The position numbers and the translations under genes are program-made. A stretch of 64,000 nucleotides of DNA from Pseudomonas sp. Choline-02u-1 (GTDB lineage: Bacteria > Pseudomonadota > Gammaproteobacteria > Pseudomonadales > Pseudomonadaceae), in contig NZ_PJBC01000063.1 in NCBI RefSeq assembly GCF_002836515.1, positions 62,001-126,000 on the forward strand. Reading direction: 5' to 3'. Positions 1 through 8,577 of the stretch are shown in pieces. The notes beneath the pieces are model-generated. The model worked only from the letters and a program-made list of their open reading frames with translations, ran no database searches and was not told where the DNA came from. How positions within the stretch are numbered: the first letter of the stretch is position 1; every line of letters starts with the position of its first letter.

Positions 1-58
1 GATGTTCTTCATGCCCGCGCCACGCCAGGCAACGCCAACGACTTCCGTTTCCAGCTAA
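1..58 (+). CDS. 3' end of an upstream gene (partial, unrecognised)
   Basis: An open frame enters from the left edge and ends with TAA at 56-58, 11 bases before efeO. Only about 18 codons are visible (ending PTTSVSS), too few to identify. Its closeness to efeO suggests an earlier gene of the same iron-uptake operon, but that is inferred from position only. The codons may also be chance. Confidence 0.3.
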   Translation, partial: MFFMPAPRQATPTTSVSS

Positions 59-69
59 TAAGGCCCCCC

Positions 70-1254
70 ATGTCTACTACTCAAACCCCACCGGCCTTGC
101 GTTGGGCGCTGGCCGGCTCGGTGCTGCTGATGATCGGCGCCGGCGGACTGTTCTGGTACGCCTCGAACATGGCCGCCGCCAAGCGTCAGCACAACCATGA
201 CGAAATCGTCGTCAATATCCATCCGCACAGTTGCGAGCCGAATGCCCTGACAGTGCCGGCCGGCCGTGCCAGTTTCCGCATCGTCAATCGCTCCGAGCGT
301 GCGGTCGAGTGGGAAATTCTCGACGGCGTGCTGGTGGTCGAAGAACGGGAAAACATTGCGCCGGGCCTGAGCCAGGTGATCAACGCCAACCTGCAACCGG
401 GCGACTACACAATCACCTGCGGTTTGCTGAGCAACCCGCGCGGGATCCTGCACGTCACACCGACGGCCGCTTCAGATGCAGCCGCCAAAGCCAAGCCGTC
501 GATGGTGGCTTTCGTTGGGCCGCTGTCGGAATTTCGCGTGTATCTGGCCGTTCAGGGCAGCGCTTTGATCAAAGCGGTGACAGCGCTGAATCAGGCGATC
601 GCCAGGGGCGACCTGAGTCAGGCGCAAGCGCTGTACCTGCCGGCGCGTGCCGCTTATCAGCGTCTGGCGCCGGCCGCGCAGCGCCTGGCCGAGCTGGACA
701 ATCAGATCAATGCCCGCGCCGACTATTTTGAAAAGCGTGAGCAGGATCCAGCGTTTGTCGGTTTCCACCGCCTCGAATACGCCCTTTTCCAGCAGCGCAA
801 TCTCGACGCTACCGCACCGATTGGTCAACGCCTGCTCGCTGACGTCACCACCCTCAAGCAGCAGTTGCTCGCACAGTCGCTGCCGCCAGAGCAACTGGTG
901 AGCATCGTCGTGCGCAACCTCAACAGCCTCGCCGAGGTGCGCGCTGTCAGCGGCGAAGAAGAGCGCTACAGCCATAGCGATCTCAACGGTTTCGCCGCCA
1001 ACGCGCAAACCGCGCACAAAATCGTCGACCTGTTGCGGCCGATGCTGAGCAAATCCGCCGCCGAGGTGCTGGCCACGGTCGACCAGTCGTTGAGCGACTT
1101 TGACAGCCAGCTCGACGCGCTCAAATCCGCCGACGGCTACGTCAGTTATGACGCCGTGACCGCCGTGCAACGCCAGCAGATCGCCGCCAAAGCCAAGGCT
1201 CTGGCCACGGCGCTGAATGGCATCGACCCCGCCCTCGGCCTCTCCGGCCTGTAA
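70..1254 (+). CDS. efeO: EfeO: periplasmic iron-uptake protein, cupredoxin plus M75 imelysin-like domains
   Basis: 394 aa. An N-terminal hydrophobic segment (residues about 11-31) serves as signal or anchor. It is followed by a cupredoxin-like domain (about 45-130) and an M75/imelysin-like domain (about 145-390). The M75 HxxE metal motif is visible as HRLE at residues 233-236, and the paralogue EfeM has the same motif. In the EfeUOB family, EfeO binds iron in the periplasm and works with the peroxidase EfeB and the permease EfeU. EfeU is not in the window and may lie upstream. efeB follows after 15 bases, so the genes are almost certainly co-transcribed. The start is the first ATG of the frame, after a weak TAAGG. 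Confidence 0.93.
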   Translation: MSTTQTPPALRWALAGSVLLMIGAGGLFWYASNMAAAKRQHNHDEIVVNIHPHSCEPNALTVPAGRASFRIVNRSERAVEWEILDGVLVVEERENIAPGLSQVINANLQPGDYTITCGLLSNPRGILHVTPTAASDAAAKAKPSMVAFVGPLSEFRVYLAVQGSALIKAVTALNQAIARGDLSQAQALYLPARAAYQRLAPAAQRLAELDNQINARADYFEKREQDPAFVGFHRLEYALFQQRNLDATAPIGQRLLADVTTLKQQLLAQSLPPEQLVSIVVRNLNSLAEVRAVSGEEERYSHSDLNGFAANAQTAHKIVDLLRPMLSKSAAEVLATVDQSLSDFDSQLDALKSADGYVSYDAVTAVQRQQIAAKAKALATALNGIDPALGLSGL

Positions 1255-1269
1255 ACAGAAGACGACCCG

Positions 1270-2568
1270 ATGAACGATTCAGAACCCCTCAACCTGCAAC
1301 GGCGCCGCGTGCTGATGGGCATGGGCGCCGCCGGTGTCGCCCTCGCCGGATCAGCCCTGAGCTGCCCGGCCATGGCCGCCGCGCCCGCGCAAGTCACCGA
1401 AGCGCCGAGCAGCGACAAGACCCAAGACCGCCACGATTTCCACGGATTGCACCAGACCGGCATCGTCACCCCCCGCCCGGCTTCCGGGATGCTGGTGGCG
1501 TTTGATGTGCTGGCCAGCGATCGCGAAGACCTCAAGCGGCTGTTCCGCACGCTGAATGAACGCATCGCATTTTTGATGAAGGGCGGCCCGGTCGCGCAAA
1601 TCGATCCGAAACTGCCGCCGCCGGATTCCGGCATCCTCGGCCCGGTGGTCACCCCGGATAACCTGACCATCACTGTGTCTGTCGGCGAGTCGCTGTTTGA
1701 CGAGCGCTTCGGTCTGGCAGCGGCAAAACCCAAACGCCTGCAACGCATGGTCGGCTTCCCCAACGATGCGCTCGATGCCGATTGCTGCCATGGCGACCTG
1801 AGCCTGCAGTTCTGCGCCAACACCGCCGACACCAACATTCACGCGCTGCGCGATATCGTCAAAAACCTCCCCGACCTGCTGCTGGTGCGCTGGAAACAGG
1901 AAGGCAGCGTACCGCCCCAAGCCCCGGCCAAACCCGGTGAACCTGCACAGTCGGCACGAAATTTTCTCGGTTTTCGCGATGGCTCGGCCAACCCGGATTC
2001 CAACGACGCCAAGGCCATGGACCGTATCGTCTGGGTGCAACCGGGAAGCGACGAGCCAGCGTGGGCTGCCCATGGCAGTTATCAAGCGGTGCGCATCATC
2101 CGCAACTTCGTCGAACGCTGGGATCGCACACCGTTGCAGGAACAGGAAAGCATTTTCGGCCGGGTCAAAAGCAGCGGCGCGCCCATCGGCGGCCACAGCG
2201 AAAGTGAAGTGCCCGACTACAGCCAAGACCCGGCCGGCAAGCTGACCAAGCTCGATGCGCATATTCGCCTGGCCAACCCGCGTACCGCCGCGAGCCAAGC
2301 CAACTTGATCCTGCGCCGGCCGTTCAACTATTCAAACGGCGTCAACAAGAATGGCCAGCTCGATATGGGCCTGCTGTTCATCTGCTACCAGGCAGACCTG
2401 GAAAAAGGCTTTATCACCGTGCAGACCCGCCTCAACGGCGAGCCGCTTGAGGAATACCTCAAACCGGTCGGCGGCGGCTACTTCTTCACCCTGCCCGGCG
2501 TGACCGGCGATGACGATTTCATCGGTTGCTCGTTGTTGGCGGCCACCTCTCACAACAAAACCGCATGA
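1270..2568 (+). CDS. efeB: EfeB: Tat-exported DyP-type haem peroxidase / deferrochelatase
   Basis: 432 aa. The N terminus is a Tat signal (QRRRVLMG followed by a hydrophobic stretch ending near AMAAAP). The DyP-family GxxDG signature is GFRDG at about residues 234-238. The proximal haem histidine is expected to be His331, in LDAHIRLANPR, by alignment from memory with E. coli EfeB. In this family the enzyme is a periplasmic peroxidase acting with EfeO in iron acquisition; release of iron from haem has been proposed. It sits between the two M75 genes, 15 bases after efeO and 26 bases before efeM, which supports a single operon. The length is normal for EfeB. Confidence 0.95.
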   Translation: MNDSEPLNLQRRRVLMGMGAAGVALAGSALSCPAMAAAPAQVTEAPSSDKTQDRHDFHGLHQTGIVTPRPASGMLVAFDVLASDREDLKRLFRTLNERIAFLMKGGPVAQIDPKLPPPDSGILGPVVTPDNLTITVSVGESLFDERFGLAAAKPKRLQRMVGFPNDALDADCCHGDLSLQFCANTADTNIHALRDIVKNLPDLLLVRWKQEGSVPPQAPAKPGEPAQSARNFLGFRDGSANPDSNDAKAMDRIVWVQPGSDEPAWAAHGSYQAVRIIRNFVERWDRTPLQEQESIFGRVKSSGAPIGGHSESEVPDYSQDPAGKLTKLDAHIRLANPRTAASQANLILRRPFNYSNGVNKNGQLDMGLLFICYQADLEKGFITVQTRLNGEPLEEYLKPVGGGYFFTLPGVTGDDDFIGCSLLAATSHNKTA

Positions 2569-2594
2569 CACCCCACCGACACTGGAGCCGCCCC

Positions 2595-3419
2595 ATGAAA
2601 AAAACGCCACTCGCGTTATTGCTGACCCTTGGTTTGCTCAACACCCCGCTGTCGGCGTTCGCCGCGACCGCGCCGCTGGATCTGGTGGGGCCGGTGTCGG
2701 ACTACAAGATCTACGTGACCGAAAAGCTCGATGAACTGGCCAGCCACACCCAGCAGTTCACCGACGCGGTGAAAAAAGGCGACTTGGCCACCGCGCAAAA
2801 ACTCTACGCGCCGACGCGGGTGTATTACGAATCGATCGAGCCGATTGCCGAGCTGTTCAGCGATCTCGATGCGTCCATCGACTCGCGCGTCGACGATCAC
2901 GAGAAAGGCGTGAAGGCTGAAGATTTCACCGGGTTCCACCGGCTCGAATATTCCTTGTTCGCCGAGAAATCCACCCAGGGTCTGGAGGCATTGGCCGACG
3001 GTTTGAACAAGGACGTGCAGGATCTGCAAACGCGTGTTGCCGGCCTGACATTCCCGCCGGAGAAAGTCGTCGGCGGCGCTGCTGCGCTATTGGAAGAAGT
3101 CGCGGCGACGAAGATTTCCGGCGAGGAAGACCGCTACAGCCACACTGATCTGTACGACTTCCAGGGCAATATCGACGGCGCGAAGAAGATCGTCGACCTG
3201 TTTCGCCCCCAGATCGAGCAGCAGGACAAGGCATTCGTAGCAAAAGTCGACAAGAACTTCGCCACGGTGGACAGGATTCTGGCCAAGTACAAAACAGCGG
3301 ATGGCGGCTTTGAAACCTACGACAAAGTGAAGGGCAACGACCGCAAGGCGCTGGTCGGGCCGGTGAATACGCTGGCGGAGGATTTGTCGATGATGCGGGG
3401 GAAGTTGGGGCTGAATTGA
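2595..3419 (+). CDS. efeM: EfeM-type periplasmic M75 (imelysin-like) protein
   Basis: 274 aa. A signal peptide (MKKTPLALLL, cleavage near AFA) leads straight into an M75 domain that lacks the cupredoxin part of EfeO. The HxxE motif is HRLE at residues 115-118, and the DRYSHTDLYDF segment parallels ERYSHSDLNGF in EfeO, so the two domains are paralogous. ATG 2595 is preferred over an earlier in-frame start because the signal peptide begins exactly there. It is the last gene of the efeO-efeB-efeM run and is followed by a REP hairpin. The likely role is periplasmic iron binding and delivery; the division of labour with EfeO is unknown. Confidence 0.88.
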   Translation: MKKTPLALLLTLGLLNTPLSAFAATAPLDLVGPVSDYKIYVTEKLDELASHTQQFTDAVKKGDLATAQKLYAPTRVYYESIEPIAELFSDLDASIDSRVDDHEKGVKAEDFTGFHRLEYSLFAEKSTQGLEALADGLNKDVQDLQTRVAGLTFPPEKVVGGAAALLEEVAATKISGEEDRYSHTDLYDFQGNIDGAKKIVDLFRPQIEQQDKAFVAKVDKNFATVDRILAKYKTADGGFETYDKVKGNDRKALVGPVNTLAEDLSMMRGKLGLN

Positions 3420-3439
3420 CAGAACTGATTCGTCAGTAG

Positions 3440-3516
3440 AAAAGATCGCAGCCTTCGGCAGCTCCTGCATTGGCCGGTGTAAATCCTGTAGGAGCTGCCG
3501 AAGGCTGCGATCTTTT
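3440..3516. repeat. REP pair (GGAGCTGCCGAAGGCTGCGA type), inverted
   Basis: Two arms of about 28 bases, nearly perfect inverted copies around a short GC-rich centre, lie between the convergent efeM and pssA genes. They belong to the short intergenic palindromes common in Pseudomonas. The hairpin is placed to end transcription from both sides. Confidence 0.9.
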
Positions 3517-3527
3517 GCTTTTAGCGA

Positions 3528-4871
3528 TCAAAGAATTCGATAGAGCAACCGCTCAATCCTCACCCGGCTTACGCGCTTGAGAAACTTCGCCACCCCTGCC
3601 GGATAATCCGGCAGGGTCTCCAGGGTCTGGAAACTGTCGATCCGTGTGGTATGACGAAAGATGTTTTCCAGCTCTTTCGCCCGAGGCTCCAGCCACTCGC
3701 CTTTCGGGTCTTCGATCAGCAGCGCATTTTCCAGGTCGAGGCGGAACGCCCGCGGATTGAGGTTATTGCCGGTCAGCAAGGTGTAGCGCTGATCGATCCA
3801 CATGCCCTTGAGGTGATAAGTGTTGTCGCCGTCGCGCCACAGGTGCAGGTTCAACTGGCCGCTGTCGATGCTGTGTTGATGGCGTTTGGCGAATCGGCGC
3901 AGGCTGATCTCGTACAGATACGGCAGCGCGGCGATCACCTTGAACGGCTCGCTCGGCGGAATGTAGAAATCATTGGCGGTCTTGTCGCCGACCACGATGT
4001 CGATCTTCACGCCACGGGCCAGCGCACGGTTTATTTCACGAATCACGCCAAGCGGCAGGTTGAAGTAAGGCGTGCAGATGGTCAGCTGCTTTTGCGCGCT
4101 GGCAATGAGTTCGAGAATCGCCCGATTCAGCGGGTTGTTCTTGCCAACCCCGAGCAGCGGCGTGACCGACAGCCCTTCTTTGCTGGTGCTGCCGGCGCCA
4201 GTTTCGTAGGTCGCGTATTTGAGACGGCTGCGCAGGTCACCGATGTCATTGCGCAAACTGCGCGTGCTCGGCAGGTTCGGCAGGTCGAGGCGATGCACGG
4301 CTTTCGATTCGATCAGGCCATGCTTGACCAAATGATGCATCGAATCCGCCAGCTCGCGACTGCGCAGCACGTGGTAACGATCGAAGCGGTATTTGTCGAG
4401 CTTGTGCAGGTAGACGTTGTTCAGGCTGGCGCCGCTGTAGACCACCTTGTCATCGATGACGAAGCCTTTGAGGTGCAGCACGCCAAACAGCTCGCGGGTC
4501 TGCACCGGCACACCGTAGATCGGCACTTCGCTCTGATGCGAGCGGGTCATGTCCTGATACCAGGCGGCATTGCCCGGTTGTTTGCCGGCGCCGATCAGAC
4601 CGCGCTGGGCACGCAACCAGTCGACCACCACGGCGATTTCCAGCTCGGGACGCTTGAGCTTGGCGGCGTGCAGGGCGTCGAGGATTTCCTGGCCGGCTTC
4701 GTCTTGCTGCAGATACAGCGCGACGATGTAGATGCGTTGCGTCGCTGCGGCGATTTGCTCGAGCAGGCAGCGTCGGAATTCGGCAGCGCTGGACAGAATG
4801 CTCACCGCCTCGGCGGTCAGCGCGAAGCTGCGCAGTTTAGGCAGCAGAGAACGTTTGAAAAGCAACGGCAT
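3528..4871 (-). CDS. pssA: PssA: CDP-diacylglycerol-serine O-phosphatidyltransferase (PLD superfamily)
   Basis: 447 aa from ATG 4871 (MPLLFKRSLLPKLRSFALTA), close to the 451 aa of E. coli PssA; an in-frame extension to 4946 is not needed. Two PLD-type HxK motifs are visible: HLKGFVIDD in the first half and HLKGMWIDQ in the second. Supporting family segments are YSGASLNNVYL and TGNNLNPRAFRLD. The enzyme makes phosphatidylserine, the precursor of phosphatidylethanolamine, at the membrane surface. It is a monocistronic minus-strand gene, convergent with efeM and with a REP hairpin after the stop. Confidence 0.92.
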   Translation of the reverse strand: MPLLFKRSLLPKLRSFALTAEAVSILSSAAEFRRCLLEQIAAATQRIYIVALYLQQDEAGQEILDALHAAKLKRPELEIAVVVDWLRAQRGLIGAGKQPGNAAWYQDMTRSHQSEVPIYGVPVQTRELFGVLHLKGFVIDDKVVYSGASLNNVYLHKLDKYRFDRYHVLRSRELADSMHHLVKHGLIESKAVHRLDLPNLPSTRSLRNDIGDLRSRLKYATYETGAGSTSKEGLSVTPLLGVGKNNPLNRAILELIASAQKQLTICTPYFNLPLGVIREINRALARGVKIDIVVGDKTANDFYIPPSEPFKVIAALPYLYEISLRRFAKRHQHSIDSGQLNLHLWRDGDNTYHLKGMWIDQRYTLLTGNNLNPRAFRLDLENALLIEDPKGEWLEPRAKELENIFRHTTRIDSFQTLETLPDYPAGVAKFLKRVSRVRIERLLYRIL

Positions 4872-4949
4872 AAGGCTCGCAAGGTTCGATTCCGAAGAGT
4901 TTGAGAGCTTACACCATCGTCTGCGCCGGGTCTCGTCGATGACCATAAC

Positions 4950-5217
4950 GGCCCTTTCGCGGCTGTGCCTTCATCAAGCCAGCGGCGAAACCGGGGACGC
5001 ACAGAATCCGGTGCGGTGGGTGGCCAAAGAACACAAACACAAGCTGCTCGACTACCTGAGCGGGCTGTGTATCGAATATGGTGCCGAGGATCCGCAGCGG
5101 CTGGCCAGACAGTTGCTGATTCTGATTGAAGGCGCCATAACCGTAGGGCTTGTGATGGGTGATCACAGTGCCGCCGATGATGCGCAATGCATGGCGCGAA
5201 AATCATTTGGCCTGTAA
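4950..5217 (+). pseudogene. Remnant of a TetR-family regulator (C-terminal part, frameshifted)
   Basis: The last 80 or so codons read like the ligand-domain end of a TetR repressor: ETGDAQNPVRWVAKEHKHKL, then QLLILIEGAITVGLVMGDHS. The typical preceding motif RGCAFI is present at 4958-4975 but in another frame. Insertion of one base near 4976 would join it to NASGETGD, so a single-base deletion is inferred. Upstream of about 4950 every frame is stopped, and there is no helix-turn-helix before the divergent pssA start. The gene is therefore both truncated and frameshifted. The next gene, DUF1348, is the likely former partner. Confidence 0.75.
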
Positions 5218-5271
5218 CGCTTAATAAGCCGGACTCGTTGTTCATACATTTAATGAATCAGGAGATTGAAC

Positions 5272-5751
5272 ATGTCGACCGCAGCTCAGGTACGTCCGCC
5301 ATTGCCCCCTTTCAACCATGCGTCAGCCATCGAGAAAGTACGCCTCGCCGAAGATGGCTGGAACACCCGTGATCCGGAAAAGGTCTCGCTGGCCTACACC
5401 CTCGATACCCGATGGCGCAATCGCGCCGAGTTCGCCAACAACCGCGAAGAAGCCAAGGCGTTCCTCACGCGTAAATGGGCGAAGGAACTCGATTATCGTT
5501 TGATCAAAGAACTGTGGGCCTACTCCGATACGCGTATTGCGGTGCGTTATGCCTATGAATGGCACGACGATTCGGGCAACTGGTTCCGCTCCTACGGCAA
5601 CGAGAATTGGGAGTTCGATGACAATGGCCTGATGTTCCAGCGCTATGCCTGCATCAACGACATGCCGATCAAGGAAAGCGAACGCAAGTTTCACTGGCCG
5701 CTGGGCCGCCGTCCGGATGATCATCCGGGGCTGAGCGAACTCGGCCTCTAA
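5272..5751 (+). CDS. DUF1348 / NTF2-like (SnoaL fold) protein
   Basis: 159 aa, all of it one NTF2-like domain. Recognisable family stretches are AEDGWNTRDPEKVSLAYT, WRNRAEFANNREEAKAF, YAYEWHDDSGNWFRSYGNENW and RKFHWPLGRRPDDHPGLSELGL. The strong CAGGAG at 5259-5264 is correctly spaced for ATG 5272, not for the upstream TTG at 5266. The family is widespread and its function is not established; the fold suggests a small-molecule binding or catalytic pocket. It follows the decayed TetR gene, so it may have lost its own repressor. Confidence 0.85.
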   Translation: MSTAAQVRPPLPPFNHASAIEKVRLAEDGWNTRDPEKVSLAYTLDTRWRNRAEFANNREEAKAFLTRKWAKELDYRLIKELWAYSDTRIAVRYAYEWHDDSGNWFRSYGNENWEFDDNGLMFQRYACINDMPIKESERKFHWPLGRRPDDHPGLSELGL

Positions 5752-5767
5752 AGGCTACTCACCCCTG

Positions 5768-5866
5768 TGTAGGAGCTGCCGAAGGCTGCGATCTTTGCGC
5801 TTCCCACGCGCAGCAGCCGGAACGCTCTGCGTCCTAGAAGATCGCAGCCTTCGGCAGCTCCTGCAC
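5768..5866. repeat. REPIN (GGAGCTGCCGAAGGCTGCGA type)
   Basis: Two inverted REP arms (5768-5795 and 5840-5866) are separated by about 44 GC-rich bases. They lie in the 237-base gap between the DUF1348 gene and yfcA. No gene is seen in the rest of the gap. Confidence 0.88.
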
Positions 5867-5988
5867 AGGAACGTGTCCAGACCATAATTGACGACGGCAT
5901 GCTCTGGCTCGCCGCAACAGTTGGATACAGGTAACATAACCGCCCTCCCGCAGCTCCCGTTCTGCGCCCTGCCGAATAAGCCGACTCC

Positions 5989-6768
5989 ATGCCTTTCGAA
6001 CTCAGCGTTGACCTCACCACCCTGGCCATTCTGGCCGCCGTTGCCTTCCTTGCCGGTTTCATTGATGCCATTGCTGGCGGTGGTGGGCTGTTGACCACGC
6101 CGGCGCTGCTGACAGCGGGCCTGCCGCCGCATCTGGTACTGGGCACCAACAAACTGAGTTCGACCTTCGGCTCGGCGACCGCCAGTTTCACCTTCTACAA
6201 GCGCAAATTGTTTCACCCGCGCCAGTGGACCCACGCGATTGTCGGCACTTTGGTCGGCGCGCTGACCGGTGCGGTCGTTGCGCACTACCTGCCTGCCGAG
6301 TGGCTGAACAAGATGCTGCCGGTGATCGTCTTCGCTTGTGGTGTGTATCTGCTGTTTGGCGGCACGCCCAAAGCGCCGCTGGACAGCGACGCACCGATCA
6401 AGAAGAAATGGCAGTCGACCCAGGGTTTCAGCCTCGGCTTCTACGATGGCGTGGCGGGTCCAGGGACGGGCGCGTTTTGGACAGTAAGCAGTCTGCTGCT
6501 GTACCCGATCGATCTGGTCAAGGCCAGCGGCGTGGCGCGCAGCATGAACTTTGTCAGCAACATCGCGGCGCTGTCGGTGTTCATTTTCTCCGGTCAGGTC
6601 GACTGGATCATCGGCCTGTGCATGGGCCTGTCGGTGATGGTCGGGGCCTTCTTCGGCGCACGCACGGCAATCAGCGGCGGCGCCAAATTCATTCGTCCGG
6701 TGTTCATCACCGTAGTGCTTGGCCTGACCGTGCGCCTAGCCTGGCAGCACTGGTTCAGCGTGGCCTAA
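5989..6768 (+). CDS. yfcA: YfcA-like TSUP (TauE/SafE) membrane transporter
   Basis: 259 aa, mostly membrane segments. The paired motifs typical of the TSUP family are visible near the N terminus (AGFIDAIAGGGGLLTTPALL, then GTNKLSSTFGSATASFTFY) and again in the second half (GFYDGVAGPGTGAFW). The family exports or imports sulfur-containing or organic anions; the substrate of YfcA members is not settled. The 3' end overlaps the 3' end of convergent nudC by 33 bases, so the last codons of the two genes are complementary. Confidence 0.88.
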   Translation: MPFELSVDLTTLAILAAVAFLAGFIDAIAGGGGLLTTPALLTAGLPPHLVLGTNKLSSTFGSATASFTFYKRKLFHPRQWTHAIVGTLVGALTGAVVAHYLPAEWLNKMLPVIVFACGVYLLFGGTPKAPLDSDAPIKKKWQSTQGFSLGFYDGVAGPGTGAFWTVSSLLLYPIDLVKASGVARSMNFVSNIAALSVFIFSGQVDWIIGLCMGLSVMVGAFFGARTAISGGAKFIRPVFITVVLGLTVRLAWQHWFSVA

Positions 6769-7566
6769 GCGCCGGGCCACGTAGACATCGATCAGGTAAC
6801 GGGCAATCGAACGCGACGCTGGCAACGGCGGCAAGTCATGTACGTTGAACCACTGGGCGTCCTCGATTTCATCTTCCTGACAGACAATTTTGCCACCGGC
6901 GTATTCGGCATGGAAGCCGAGCATCATCGAATGCGGGAACGGCCAGCACTGGCTGCCGATGTACTGGATGTTCTTCACTTCGATCTGCACCTCCTCGCGT
7001 ACTTCACGAATCAGGCACTCCTCGGCCGACTCCCCCGGCTCGGCGAAACCGGCCAGCGTGCTGTAAACCCCGGTAACGAAACGCGGCGAACGCGCCAGAA
7101 GGATCTCGTCGCCACGCGTGATCAGCACGATCATGCTCGGTGAGATGCGCGGATAGTTGCGTAAATCGCACGGCTGGCAATACATCGCCCGCTCACGCGG
7201 CACTTGCGTCATGGGCTGGCCGCAGTTGCCGCAGAAGCGATGTTCGCGTGCCCAAGTACCAATCTGTGCGGCATAACCGAGCACTTTGTACACCGTGTGA
7301 TCGCCCTCGAGCATGAACGCTCGCAGGCCTTTCCAACCGCAACCGGGCACCTCGCTGACACTGCGCAACTCCAGCAGGTACACCGGTTCGCCGTCGAGAT
7401 GACCTATGCCATGCTCGGCGAGGACTGAGAGGTCCTGGCGCTTGAGCCATTCGCGCGGGAACAGCGCGCCGTTGTCATCGAACAGAAAGCCTTCCGGGCT
7501 GCGCGCTACGGCCCAGCCGCCGGGTTGATCGGTGTCGAGTACTGCAGTGGTCCAGCGAGAGGTCAT
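6736..7566 (-). CDS. nudC: NudC: NAD+ diphosphatase / NAD-decapping Nudix hydrolase
   Basis: 276 aa, the usual length. A zinc ribbon (CGNCGQPMT and MYCQPCDLRNYPR) precedes the Nudix box GFAEPGESAEECLIREVREE, which carries the catalytic glutamates. The NudC-specific SQCWPFPHSMMLGF segment follows it. The enzyme splits NAD(H) to NMN(H) and AMP and can remove NAD caps from RNA. The stop lies inside yfcA's end (33-base convergent overlap). Upstream, the dienoyl-CoA isomerase gene ends only 7 bases before its start, so the two are co-transcribed. Confidence 0.95.
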   Translation of the reverse strand: MTSRWTTAVLDTDQPGGWAVARSPEGFLFDDNGALFPREWLKRQDLSVLAEHGIGHLDGEPVYLLELRSVSEVPGCGWKGLRAFMLEGDHTVYKVLGYAAQIGTWAREHRFCGNCGQPMTQVPRERAMYCQPCDLRNYPRISPSMIVLITRGDEILLARSPRFVTGVYSTLAGFAEPGESAEECLIREVREEVQIEVKNIQYIGSQCWPFPHSMMLGFHAEYAGGKIVCQEDEIEDAQWFNVHDLPPLPASRSIARYLIDVYVARRLGHAEPVLPG

Positions 7567-7573
7567 GGTTTGG

Positions 7574-8386
7574 TCAATCCAGAAATTCGGGTTTCTGTTT
7601 GCTCATGTGGGCGGCCATGGCCACGCGCAAATCGGTGGATTGCAGCATGGCGGCGTTCCAGGTGGCAACGTATTCGAGACCATCGTCGATGCGGTGGTCA
7701 CGCATGTAGCTGATCATTTCCTTGGTGCCGGTCACGGCAATCGGCGACTTCGCCGCGATGGCACGGGCGATGTCGAACACGCCTTCGAGCAGCGTGTCCT
7801 TGTCGCTGTAGACGCGATTGACCAGCCCCATGCTGCGCGCTTCATCGGCGCCAAAGGCGCGACCGGTGTAAGCCAGTTCACGCAGCATGCCGTCTCCGAT
7901 GATCCGCGGCAACCGCTGCAACGTGCCGACGTCAGCGGCCATGCCGATATCGATTTCCTTGATCGAGAACTGCGCGTCCTCGGCGGCGTAGCGCATATCA
8001 CACGCTGCGATCAGATCGATCGCTCCGCCCAGGCAATAACCCTGAATGGCAGCGAGCACCGGTTTGCGGCAATTATCCACGGCATTGAAGGACGCTTGCA
8101 GATTGAGGATCTTGCGCCGCAGCAGACGTGCATTGCGGCCTACGTCCTTGCCCAGTTCATTGGCAACGCCGGCGAGCATCATCAGATCGATACCGGAAGA
8201 GAAATGTTTGCCGTTACCGCTGAGCACCACTACGCGGACTTCATCGGTATCGTCGATCCATTGGAAAATCTCGACGATCTCGCTCCAGAACGCCGTGTTC
8301 ATCGCGTTGATCTTTTCCGGGCGATTGATCTGCACATGCGCGATGTTGTCAGCCAGTTCGACGCTGAAGGCGGAGTATTGAGTCAT
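7574..8386 (-). CDS. Delta3,5-Delta2,4-dienoyl-CoA isomerase (crotonase family)
   Basis: 270 aa. The oxyanion-hole segments SGNGKHFSSGIDL and AAIQGYCLGGAIDL are typical crotonase. The stretch CDMRYAAEDAQFSIKEIDIG followed by AADVGTLQRLPRIIG matches the ECH1-type isomerase, with the acidic residues expected in the active site (Asp of CDMRY, Glu of IKEID, Asp of AADVG). This makes it more specific than plain enoyl-CoA hydratase. In beta-oxidation the enzyme moves double bonds of odd-position unsaturated fatty acids. nudC is downstream with a 7-base gap. Confidence 0.88.
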   Translation of the reverse strand: MTQYSAFSVELADNIAHVQINRPEKINAMNTAFWSEIVEIFQWIDDTDEVRVVVLSGNGKHFSSGIDLMMLAGVANELGKDVGRNARLLRRKILNLQASFNAVDNCRKPVLAAIQGYCLGGAIDLIAACDMRYAAEDAQFSIKEIDIGMAADVGTLQRLPRIIGDGMLRELAYTGRAFGADEARSMGLVNRVYSDKDTLLEGVFDIARAIAAKSPIAVTGTKEMISYMRDHRIDDGLEYVATWNAAMLQSTDLRVAMAAHMSKQKPEFLD

Positions 8387-8485
8387 GGCAGAAATCCTTT
8401 ACCGGGGCTGAAAAATAAGGCCCGAACTATAACAAGGCAAGGGGGCGGCGGTTCGGCCAAATACGGGACTGACCGTCATGATTCC

Positions 8486-8571
8486 GTAGGAGCTGCCGCA
8501 GGCTCCGATCTTTCGGAACGTTGCGCTTCACAAGACCACAAGATCGCAGCCTTCGGCAGCTCCTGCACAGG
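8486..8571. repeat. REPIN (GGAGCTGCCGAAGGCTGCGA type)
   Basis: Inverted REP arms flank about 35 bases in the gap between the isomerase start and the sugar dehydrogenase stop. The left arm has diverged (GCAGGCTCCGATC). Confidence 0.85.
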
Positions 8572-8577
8572 TATGCC

